Positions 9,211-16,810 of a stretch of 64,000 nt of DNA are shown here, piece after piece; within the stretch, counting starts at the first letter, position 1, and each line of letters starts with the position of its first letter. Under the pieces are notes generated by a model. It was not told the origin of the DNA and did no database searches. It saw only the letters and a program-made list of their open reading frames with translations. The DNA lies in contig NZ_CP007790.1 of NCBI RefSeq assembly GCF_000835165.1, positions 1,860,001-1,924,000 on the forward strand. The letters run 5' to 3'. The DNA comes from Corynebacterium marinum DSM 44953. Lineage in GTDB: Bacteria; Actinomycetota; Actinomycetes; Mycobacteriales; Mycobacteriaceae. The translations under genes and the position numbers were made by a program.

Positions 9211-9871
9211 TCCAAACCCCTGGGACTCCCTTTACAATAACGTCAGGCGGTACGTTCTTCGTTACTAGGGCAGCGGCTCCCACGACTACGCCTCGTTCTA
9301 CGGTGAGCTGCTGTAGAATAATTGCCCCCGCACCGACTAGCACCTCGTCGTGGATTCTTACTTCTCCCGAGATCACAGCTGCAGGATTAACAGAGACAAA
9401 ATCCTCCAACGTAGCATCATGACCGATGGTTGCATGTGGGTTAATGTGTACATATTTACCGAATCGGACGTTTGTAGAAACTACTGCGCCTGCGCATACG
9501 ACAGCGCCTGGTCCTAGGCTAGGGTTGCTGCCGATTTCTGCACTAGGGTGTATAGCAGTATAGGGCGTGAAACCTTCCTTTTCGAGTTTTCGAGCGATTT
9601 TCCGCTTTACTGATGGGCTGCCGATTCCTAATACAAATTTTGTATTGGTCGAGGGCCCTGCTAACCAGTGGTCCAAGGTTCCTAAATAGGGAACGTTTAG
9701 GTCCTTAAGCCTTCCCAGGTTGGACGCTGACGGGGCATCGTCGATTACCCCTGAGATTTCAATAGCCGCTCCGTCTTCTTTCATTGCCCGGAGTACGTCT
9801 AAACTCTCTCTCCCGAACCCCGATGCGCCGATCACTACTATATGCTCATCTTGTAGCATTAACTTCTTCAT
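9203..9871 (-). CDS. PglD-like sugar O/N-acetyltransferase
   Basis: The 222-residue protein has a Rossmann-like N-terminal part (VVIGASGFGRESLDV) that binds the nucleotide sugar, followed by hexapeptide repeats of a left-handed beta-helix. A His in the IGHDATLEDF segment fits the catalytic His of PglD/NeuD-type acetyltransferases. With the upstream dehydratase and aminotransferase it would acetylate a UDP-4-amino-4,6-dideoxy sugar. The gene starts 3 bases after the sugar transferase stop, so the two are co-transcribed. Confidence 0.83.
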   Translation of the reverse strand: MKKLMLQDEHIVVIGASGFGRESLDVLRAMKEDGAAIEISGVIDDAPSASNLGRLKDLNVPYLGTLDHWLAGPSTNTKFVLGIGSPSVKRKIARKLEKEGFTPYTAIHPSAEIGSNPSLGPGAVVCAGAVVSTNVRFGKYVHINPHATIGHDATLEDFVSVNPAAVISGEVRIHDEVLVGAGAIILQQLTVERGVVVGAAALVTKNVPPDVIVKGVPGVWNA

Positions 9872-9874
9872 TCG

Positions 9875-10483
9875 TTATGAACCATTGAACGGAGTCATGG
9901 TGGCGTGGCCATCCTGACTGATGCCTTCTCGCTGCGCAACCGCTCGTACGGTTTGAAACAGAATTCTTAAATCGAGGAGAAAACTTCGTTGATCGACATA
10001 TTCAATGTCGTAGCGGAAACGCTCCTCCCATGAGATTTTGTTACGGCCACGAACTTGAGCTAACCCTGTCACACCGGGACGCACTTCGTGTCGACGAGCT
10101 TGCTTTGATGAATAGTGCTCCAGGTAATCCACTAACAATGGCCGTGGGCCAACCAGGCTCATATCTCCTTTGAACACATTCCAGAGGGTGGGTAACTCAT
10201 CGAGACTAGTCGATCGCAGAAACCGCCCTACCGGTGTCAATCTTTCTTCGTCGGTTATTTTTTTATCGTCGGACGCGTGCATCGTCCGGAATTTGATGAG
10301 CTCGAAAATTTTCCCGTCTTTACCGGGACGCTTTTGGCGAAAAAGAACAGGTCTTCCATGAGTCGCCAATACTACCGCTGCTACCCCAATCTGCAGTGGT
10401 GCAGTCATGATAAGACTTCCTCCGCTTGCGGCAACATCAAACACCCGCTTAGCGATATCAAATCGACTGTGGTCAGCGGACAT
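9875..10483 (-). CDS. PglC-like phosphoglycosyl transferase (initiating sugar transferase)
   Basis: A small bacterial sugar transferase of 202 residues that moves a sugar phosphate onto undecaprenyl phosphate and so starts repeat-unit synthesis. Motifs in order: KRVFDVAAS, one N-terminal hydrophobic segment (reentrant helix), RQKRPGKDGKIFELIKFRTM, LDELPTLWNV with SLVGPRP, and RPGVTGLAQVRGR. ATG at 10483 is preferred over upstream starts because GGAGG lies 7 nt before it and the upstream frame is not family-like. It overlaps the aminotransferase stop by 11 bases. Confidence 0.88.
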   Translation of the reverse strand: MSADHSRFDIAKRVFDVAASGGSLIMTAPLQIGVAAVVLATHGRPVLFRQKRPGKDGKIFELIKFRTMHASDDKKITDEERLTPVGRFLRSTSLDELPTLWNVFKGDMSLVGPRPLLVDYLEHYSSKQARRHEVRPGVTGLAQVRGRNKISWEERFRYDIEYVDQRSFLLDLRILFQTVRAVAQREGISQDGHATMTPFNGS

Positions 10484-11630
10484 GGGAAGCCTCCAAGAAC
10501 TGCGAAACATTAGTAGACAGATAATCGATCTGTTCCTTGGTGAGAACTGATCCGCTCGGAAGTGATAAACCCGTATGAAACAATGCCTCACCGACCCCAT
10601 CGGTAAATACGCGATTTTTTGCATATATAGGCTGTAAATGCATTGGCTTCCACAAGGGTCGGGATTCGATGTCGGCACTGGTCAAAGCAGCCCTTAACTC
10701 TGCAGCGGTAAAAGGAGCTATGGATGGATCGATTACAATCGATGTTAACCAGAAATTGTCTCGCGTCATCCCTCCATCGACACCGGAGGGTTCTCCGAAT
10801 ATGCGTACACCGGAGATATTGCTGAATAGTTCACGGTAACGCACCCGGTGACATCGACGTCGTTCAATCATGTCGTCGAGACGGGAGAGCTGGGCACGGC
10901 CTAGCGCGGCTAGGATATTCGACATACGGTAGTTGTAGCCGATTTCTGTGTGTTCATAATGGACTACCGGTTGGCGAGCCTGAGTCGCGAGATAACGAAC
11001 ATGATCTGCTAAGTTGTCGTCGTCGGTCAGCAGCGCACCGCCGCCCGAAGTCGTCATGATTTTGTTTCCATTGAAGGAAACTGCAGTAGCGATGCCGAAT
11101 GCGCCTGCAGACTTGCCGTTCCGTATTGCGCCTAGAGATTCTGCTGCGTCGGAAAGCACGACTGCGCCGTAACGAGAGGCTATCTCATTTATACGTTCGT
11201 GATCCGCGACTTTGCCCAGCAAGTCAACCGGCACCACTGCTTTTACGGCCCGGCCTTCGCTCTGCAGAGTCCTGAAGGCTTTCTCCAGCAGGTCTGGGTT
11301 CATGTTGCCGCTCTCGTCGGCGTCTACGAAAACCGGCTCCGCGCCCGTGTAGACAATAGCATTGGCTGTGGCAGCGAAGGTGAGGGACGAGGTGAGCACC
11401 AGGTCCCCCGGCCCAACCCCTAGAGTCAACAGACCGAGGTGGAGAGCCGCAGTTCCTGAGGACAATGCTACTGCTCGGGAACGTCCACAATACTCAGCCA
11501 ATTCGGCTTCAAATGCATCTACCTCAGGGCCAAGGGGTGCGATCCATCCAGAACGAATAGCGCGTACCAGTGCTTCTTCCTCCAGATTTGTCACATCCGG
11601 GGAAGAAAGATAGATCTTGTCATTAGTCAT
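10473..11630 (-). CDS. DegT/DnrJ/EryC1-type sugar aminotransferase (PglE-like)
   Basis: A PLP-dependent enzyme of 385 residues that converts a 4-keto-6-deoxy nucleotide sugar to the 4-amino sugar. The substrate loop GWIAPLGPEVDAFE, the SSGTAALHLGL block, and the PLP Lys in SFNGNK (K190) with the following TTSGGG are all present. It sits directly after the dehydratase gene (ATGA overlap), matching a dehydratase-aminotransferase pair. Composition is intermediate between the AT-rich distal genes and the GC-rich proximal ones. Confidence 0.9.
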   Translation of the reverse strand: MTNDKIYLSSPDVTNLEEEALVRAIRSGWIAPLGPEVDAFEAELAEYCGRSRAVALSSGTAALHLGLLTLGVGPGDLVLTSSLTFAATANAIVYTGAEPVFVDADESGNMNPDLLEKAFRTLQSEGRAVKAVVPVDLLGKVADHERINEIASRYGAVVLSDAAESLGAIRNGKSAGAFGIATAVSFNGNKIMTTSGGGALLTDDDNLADHVRYLATQARQPVVHYEHTEIGYNYRMSNILAALGRAQLSRLDDMIERRRCHRVRYRELFSNISGVRIFGEPSGVDGGMTRDNFWLTSIVIDPSIAPFTAAELRAALTSADIESRPLWKPMHLQPIYAKNRVFTDGVGEALFHTGLSLPSGSVLTKEQIDYLSTNVSQFLEASHVR

Positions 11631-13405
11631 CGCATGGCTTCCTTTTCTGCGTGTTCCAGTTTGCCGAGCCGACTCATGAAACCTTCTTTATCCAGGTTTT
11701 CTGGAGCGAGAATATTCGCGGCAGCGTGTGAGATCTTGGGGTGGAAGGGGCGGTCTTCCTTTTCCCCTACCCCCACAAGTTCCTCGTGCAGTTTCTCACC
11801 TTCCCGGAGTCCCGTGAATACGACCTCAATGTTCTTACCTGACATCGCGATCATCCGCTGGGCAACCTCAAGGATGCTGACCGGTTCCCCCATGTCCAGG
11901 ATGAGCACCTCTCCAGCTCGACCAATGCCGCCGGCTTGCAGAACCAATTGGCAGGCCTCCGGAATAGTCATGAAGTAGCGGGTGGCATCCGGGTGGGTCA
12001 CGGTGAGGGGTTTGTCCTCTTCAATGAGACGAATAAATGTGGGAAGCATCGATCCCCGGCTACCGATGACGTTACCGAAGCGAACGGAAAGATAGTTCTT
12101 ACAGGTTGTCTTACCGAACCACCCTGTGAGCTTCTCTGCTACTCGTTTCGAATGGCCGAGAACACTGGTGGGGTTTGCTGCCTTATCGGTGGAGATATTG
12201 ATGAAGGTCTCTACGCTGGCGGCTTGTGCCGCCTTTAAGACATTGAGCGTACCGAGAACATTGGTCTTCCACGCCTCATTCGGGTATTGCTCGAGCATCG
12301 GCAGGTGCTTCAGGGCGGCCGCGTGGAAAACCACCTCCGGTCGACGGTCCAGGAAAATCTGCTTCAGGTTCTCAGGTTCACGGATGTCCGCAAGGACGAC
12401 TGCGTCCGTGTCGAGAAGTCCGTTGCCATGAACGTTGATGAGCGCCTGCTGCAGTCCTGTCTCGTCCCTATCCAGCATGATGAGCTCAGCGGGACCATAC
12501 TTCGCGATCTCGGTGCATAGCTGTGCTCCGATGGACCCACCGGCCCCCGTCACCAGGACTCGCTTACCTGTTAAGTACTGGGCGATCTCGGAGACATTGG
12601 TCTCCACCGGCTGTCTGCCCAGCAGATCCTCGATTGAGAGGTCCCGGAGGTCTCCTACGTGGACGCCGTTGGCGACCACATGTCCGATCGGAGGCATGAC
12701 CTTGACAGAGAGTCCACTTCTGTCAGCGACATCCTGCACCCGACGCAGGAGAACAGAGTCGGCTGCGCTGATGGCAACGATGAGGACCTCTGCACCAGTA
12801 CGCTCCGCTGCGCACTCGATGTCGGCGAACGTTCCAACAACTGGGACGTCGTGGATTCGTCTCTTGTGCAGGTTCGGATCATCATCAATCATCCCAACCG
12901 GGCGGAAAGGCGAGGACGGGTCAGACATCATCCACCGGATGAGGTTGGTCCCCACGTAGCCTCCGCCGAGGATCAATGCAGGCGAAGAACCGGGACCGGG
13001 CTTGCGGGAGTTTCTGACAATGAGGCGCGCAGCGAAGCGGACTCCCAGCATCAGGATTAGTGCGCCCGGAGTCGCAATGAGCATGACCCCACGGGAGATC
13101 TCCCACGCGCCACCGAAGACTAGGGAGACGATCCAGAGGATACTGCCCACTACTCCTGCGGCAAGGGACACAGCAAGAGTGTCCTCGAAACCTCCGGCGC
13201 GGAAACGCATTCCCTTGCGGTACAGGTGAAAGATCAGCCCGAATACCAGCTGGAGCCCAGCAGCCCCAGCAACGAAGCCCACGTATGCGTTCCAGCTGAT
13301 CTCGTTGAAGTCGAACTCATACCTCAGGACTGCCGCCACGAGCATGGCCAGCATCCAGATGAGGACGTCGATGACGTAGAGGAGCCGCCCCACCGGGAGT
13401 TTCAT
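11627..13405 (-). CDS. Membrane-bound nucleotide-sugar 4,6-dehydratase (PglF/CapD family)
   Basis: The 592-residue protein starts with four predicted membrane helices (about residues 8-130). A CoA-binding-like Rossmann domain (LILGGGYVG) follows, then an SDR domain with GAGGSIGAQL, FHAAALKHLPM and ISTDKAANPTSVLGHSKR. It should remove water from UDP-GlcNAc to give the 4-keto-6-deoxy sugar used by the next gene product. ATG at 13405 is preferred: aaggatt lies just upstream, while the longer frame from 13447 overlaps the previous gene without an RBS. Confidence 0.9.
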   Translation of the reverse strand: MKLPVGRLLYVIDVLIWMLAMLVAAVLRYEFDFNEISWNAYVGFVAGAAGLQLVFGLIFHLYRKGMRFRAGGFEDTLAVSLAAGVVGSILWIVSLVFGGAWEISRGVMLIATPGALILMLGVRFAARLIVRNSRKPGPGSSPALILGGGYVGTNLIRWMMSDPSSPFRPVGMIDDDPNLHKRRIHDVPVVGTFADIECAAERTGAEVLIVAISAADSVLLRRVQDVADRSGLSVKVMPPIGHVVANGVHVGDLRDLSIEDLLGRQPVETNVSEIAQYLTGKRVLVTGAGGSIGAQLCTEIAKYGPAELIMLDRDETGLQQALINVHGNGLLDTDAVVLADIREPENLKQIFLDRRPEVVFHAAALKHLPMLEQYPNEAWKTNVLGTLNVLKAAQAASVETFINISTDKAANPTSVLGHSKRVAEKLTGWFGKTTCKNYLSVRFGNVIGSRGSMLPTFIRLIEEDKPLTVTHPDATRYFMTIPEACQLVLQAGGIGRAGEVLILDMGEPVSILEVAQRMIAMSGKNIEVVFTGLREGEKLHEELVGVGEKEDRPFHPKISHAAANILAPENLDKEGFMSRLGKLEHAEKEAMR

Positions 13406-13437
13406 GGACAATCCTTCACTTAACTGGAGTCTGGGAA

Positions 13438-14394
13438 TCAGAGCCACATTCTTCCCCCGTCTGTTGAGATGACCACGTCATCCTCCACCCAGAGCAGGGT
13501 GGACGTACCTGATTGAGCGATTGCGGTATTTTCTGGGTTACTTGCATCAGCGGTGAGAGTGGTCTCGAAACATCCGTCCAGCACCGGCGAAGTGGCACCG
13601 CCGAGAGTCGTGAGACGCACGCCCTCACATGCTTGACCCCCCTTCTGTGCCACTACGTAGGAATCAGGAGAGTAGTTGATCGCCAAAGCATCAGTTACTC
13701 CCGCGGCCTCGGACCAGGTGATACCACGATCGATGGTGGTGACCACGGAGCCGCCGGCACACCGCACTGCCGCGCGATCTCCCGCTGCCGCAAGCTCGGC
13801 ACCTTCACACGGCAGGGATCGAGGCCCGTCAGGAGCTCCCACCTGTGTGGGAGTGGATGGATCGAAGTACCAGGTGCCCACGACTGACAACGGGCCTTCC
13901 CAGGTAGTGCCGAGATCGGTAGAGCGGTAGACCTGCGGATCGCAGTTGGCGTCCAAAGCCACCACCTGAACCAGGGAAGGATCTGTGGGCAGTACACGCA
14001 GGATCTGGGTCGCCCCAGCTCCCGCGAGTGAAGCTGACTCGCTCCAGTTCTGTCCTGCGTCAACGGAAATCTCCGCGGTTCCCGGCGTCTCACATGTTCC
14101 GCTGGCTGCCCGCATGGCCGTGCTGCCTACCATCGCCAGCATGCGCTGTGAAGTGGAACTTGCAGTCTGATCCTCAGCAACTTCCGGCTCCGCTTGGGTA
14201 GGCGGCGCTGCCGCCTCTTCTGCGGTTGGGATCTCGGATCTGACCGGGAGTCCGGGGTGGTCGTTTGAACCAACACCCGTCAAAGCCACGTAGGAGAGGG
14301 CGAGCGCTGCCGCGCTAAGTATCGCGATAACAGCCACCGCACCCCAGAGGGGGAACCTCCTGGCTCGTCGAGCCTTTTTTGGAGATCTAGACAT
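13438..14394 (-). CDS. Membrane-anchored protein with four Asp-box motifs, unknown function
   Basis: The product has 318 residues. A basic N-terminus is followed by one membrane segment (about residues 16-38), a Pro/Glu/Ala-rich linker, then an extracellular domain with four S/T-x-D-x-G-x-x-W motifs. These are SVDAGQNW (110-117), STDLGTTW (158-165), TIDRGITW (220-227) and STDGGRMW (310-317). Asp-boxes mark beta-propeller blades in sialidases and many non-enzymatic proteins. Six Cys in the outer domain may form disulfides. It lies between the phosphatase and dehydratase genes of the glycan operon with 1-base spacing or overlap, so a role in polymer export or sensing is plausible but unproven. 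Confidence 0.75.
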   Translation of the reverse strand: MSRSPKKARRARRFPLWGAVAVIAILSAAALALSYVALTGVGSNDHPGLPVRSEIPTAEEAAAPPTQAEPEVAEDQTASSTSQRMLAMVGSTAMRAASGTCETPGTAEISVDAGQNWSESASLAGAGATQILRVLPTDPSLVQVVALDANCDPQVYRSTDLGTTWEGPLSVVGTWYFDPSTPTQVGAPDGPRSLPCEGAELAAAGDRAAVRCAGGSVVTTIDRGITWSEAAGVTDALAINYSPDSYVVAQKGGQACEGVRLTTLGGATSPVLDGCFETTLTADASNPENTAIAQSGTSTLLWVEDDVVISTDGGRMWL

Positions 14395-15002
14395 TAGAGA
14401 GCACCTTCCACAGACCGCCTCAGCAGGGACACCACTGCGTCAACCGCGGGCACAAGTTGTTGCGCAGAAGCTTCATGGACTTCCACTTCACGTTGAAAAG
14501 GATCAATCACGTCATCCGCGGCCGGATCGGTCAATGGCGGGAGGATACTGCGGCTGGCGGTTACCGCTCTAACGGCGGCACGCAGCCTGCCCACGGGAGA
14601 TTTCTCAGCCGGGTCGATTTCCGAGGCAAGTACTTCGTCGGTGGTAACCTCCGCAAGCCGGGCGAATTCACGGATGGTGAACACACGACGCGTGACGCGG
14701 GGGCTCAGTTCCACAACGACACGACGCTGATCGCGAGTCATCGCAAGAATTAGATCCGCGGATTCCAGAAGTTCCTCAGTCACCTGCCGTGCACGATGAG
14801 TTTCGGTGTTCTCGACCCCATAAGAAAAGGCGATTTCCCGGGTAGCCGCGAGCATCGACTCACCTACCAAGGCTTCGATGCCGGCTGAACTGACGTTGAC
14901 CTCCGGCAACTCCCGCAGCATGCCCTCCAGGAGCCGCTCGGCCAGAGGTGATCGACAGACGTTCCCGGTGCAGACGGTCAGTATGGAAAAACTATTTCGC
15001 AC
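14394..15002 (-). CDS. Low-molecular-weight protein-tyrosine phosphatase (Wzb-like)
   Basis: The P-loop CTGNVCRSP (C11, R17) near the N-terminus gives the C-x5-R-S signature. A late D-P pair in DDVIDPFQRE may supply the general acid. It should dephosphorylate the neighbouring BY-kinase and so regulate chain length or export. GTG at 15002 is chosen because family homology begins just after it; an open frame continues upstream to 15164 but overlaps the kinase and is not family-like. It overlaps the kinase stop by 11 bases. Length is 202 residues, a little longer than typical, with an extended C-terminus. Confidence 0.87.
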   Translation of the reverse strand: MRNSFSILTVCTGNVCRSPLAERLLEGMLRELPEVNVSSAGIEALVGESMLAATREIAFSYGVENTETHRARQVTEELLESADLILAMTRDQRRVVVELSPRVTRRVFTIREFARLAEVTTDEVLASEIDPAEKSPVGRLRAAVRAVTASRSILPPLTDPAADDVIDPFQREVEVHEASAQQLVPAVDAVVSLLRRSVEGAL

Positions 15003-16440
15003 CTGCGCCCCTCGCCTGCTCGGCGGAGACCGCCTGCGGATGAACGGGTGCCGGCGTCGCATCGACCGGGGTAGCAGGAGCGCCGCCACCGTAGCCGTAC
15101 CCGCCATAGCTGTAGGAGTCGGACCCCTTGGAAGGCACCATGGTTGCGACCAGCCCGAGCACATCGGTCCCGGTAGTTTCCAGGGACCCTAGTGCGTCCT
15201 CCAGCTCCTGCTTCGTGGTGGCATCGGCTGCAACGACCACCAGAAGACCAGCAGTCATCTTTCCCAGCACCGTCGCATCCGTCACCGCAAGAACAGGGGG
15301 TGCATCCACGATCACGTAGTCGAACTGCTCGCGAAGAGCCTCCAGGGTCTTCCCCATCTCTGCGGAACCCAGGAGCTCACTAGGGTTCGGGGGGATCCGG
15401 CCGGCCGGAAGGACGAAGAACTGGTCCTGCCCCCAGCGCTGGAGAACATCCTCGAGATCAGCTCGGCCGATGAGGACATCGGTCAGACCCGCACCGCCTT
15501 CGATACCCAGGTAATCCGAGAATTTCGGGAGCCGAAGGTCGCCCTCCACGACCGCCACCCGTGATCCCGCCTGCGCAAGTGCATACGCCAGGTTCAGGGA
15601 CGTGGTGGTTTTACCCTCGCTGGGGCTGGGAGAGGTGACAACGAAGACCCGCCCCTTCGAACCGACGTTGAGGAACTGGAGGTTAGTGCGAAGCGCACGG
15701 AAGGACTCAGCCCGGGGGCTATGCGGCTGTGAATTGACAATGATCCGATTCTTTTCCACATTCGGATCATCAATGATGCGCCCCAGAAGCGGCTTATCCG
15801 TGATCTGTTCAATGTCCTGCGCGGAGTGGATCCGTCGATCCAGCACGGTCCGGAGAATAGCGATCCCGTAGCCCACGGCGAGACCAACCAGGAGACCCAG
15901 CGCCAGGTTGATGAGGACGTTCGGACTCACCGGTGAGCCGGGCACAAGGGCATTTTGTGTGGTCGTCAGGCTGACCGGACTCGCGCCATTCTCCGTCTCC
16001 GGCTCAAGCTGGGTGCGGACGACCTCCTGGAAGCTCTCCCCCACCGCGTCGGCGATCTGGGCCGCCTGCTCTGCTGAGGGGCTGGTGGCAGTGATGTTAA
16101 TGAGTGCGGAATCCGCAGGAGAGGCAGCACTCACGTACGAGGCCAGCTCGGCTCCCGTCATATCCAGCTGCAGCTGCTCGACCACCGGATCCAGCACCAC
16201 GCCGGTCTTGACCACGGCCACATAGCTGTTGACGATCTGGCGGGAGTAGTTTGCTCCCTGCACCAGCTCGCTGCTCGTGCCGCCGTCAGATCGCACGGAG
16301 ACATAGAGCTGCGTACGGGACTGGTACTCGGGGGTCGCCAGGAGAGACGCACCCGCTCCCGCCCCGAGCCCAAGAATGGCAAATACTACGACGAGTACCC
16401 AACTCTTGCGGAGGATTGAGAGATACTCGCGTAGTTCCAT
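14992..16440 (-). CDS. Chain-length determinant / BY-type tyrosine kinase fusion
   Basis: The 482-residue protein combines a Wzz domain with a BY-kinase domain. Membrane segments lie at about 13-35 and 173-195. Walker A is SPSPSEGKTTT (270-280), Walker A' is VAVVEGDLRLP (296-305) and Walker B is YVIVDAPP (375-382). A C-terminal Tyr cluster (Y443, Y445, Y448, Y450) is the likely autophosphorylation tail. It would control polymer length and assembly with the phosphatase encoded next. ATG at 16440 is used; a TTG-started extension to 16491 is unlikely. First gene of the glycan operon. Confidence 0.9.
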   Translation of the reverse strand: MELREYLSILRKSWVLVVVFAILGLGAGAGASLLATPEYQSRTQLYVSVRSDGGTSSELVQGANYSRQIVNSYVAVVKTGVVLDPVVEQLQLDMTGAELASYVSAASPADSALINITATSPSAEQAAQIADAVGESFQEVVRTQLEPETENGASPVSLTTTQNALVPGSPVSPNVLINLALGLLVGLAVGYGIAILRTVLDRRIHSAQDIEQITDKPLLGRIIDDPNVEKNRIIVNSQPHSPRAESFRALRTNLQFLNVGSKGRVFVVTSPSPSEGKTTTSLNLAYALAQAGSRVAVVEGDLRLPKFSDYLGIEGGAGLTDVLIGRADLEDVLQRWGQDQFFVLPAGRIPPNPSELLGSAEMGKTLEALREQFDYVIVDAPPVLAVTDATVLGKMTAGLLVVVAADATTKQELEDALGSLETTGTDVLGLVATMVPSKGSDSYSYGGYGYGGGAPATPVDATPAPVHPQAVSAEQARGAGAK

Positions 16441-16810
16441 GCTATTTAAGTCTTTCTTGTTATGGGATCGTAGCCTTAGGGAGACTAACAATAAAGCCTC
16501 AACCCTGCGACATTTAAAGGGTTTCCATTCGGGGACATGCCCCCTTTGAACTGCCCTTTCGCGGCGAGCACCGCCGCCACTTGCGATTAGATCATTCCTT
16601 TAGAGGCGGGGCTCCGAGTTCTTTCGGGGCACACGCCCATCGAAAAGCAGTCGCGCGGATGCTCCACCGCTGGTGAACACATCAAAACCGTTGTGATAGC
16701 GGTGCCAAGCTGGTTGAAAAGAAGAATGTTTACCGTATTAATCATTCCGGCAGTATGCCGCTTCACCCCTCCCCCCGTTTCGGGGGAAGAGTCCTGCGCG
16801 GCACAGGCTC
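16441..16810. promoter_or_regulatory. Leader/promoter region of the glycan operon, downstream of dnaG
   Basis: 370 bases without a gene. On the minus strand TTATTG and TACGAT with a 16-base spacer (around 16455-16485) are a possible promoter for the kinase gene. The dnaG-proximal part holds a GC hairpin listed separately. No riboswitch or small RNA could be recognised. Confidence 0.4.
16772..16786 (-). terminator. GC-rich hairpin after dnaG
   Basis: A 6-bp all-GC stem (cccccg/cggggg) with a 3-base loop lies 25 bases past the dnaG stop. There is no U-run, so it is only a weak candidate for termination between dnaG and the glycan operon. Confidence 0.35.

Noticed and set aside
16441..16810. 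6C-type small RNA near dnaG
   Set aside because: A C6 run is present but the two hairpins with C-rich loops that define the family are not.
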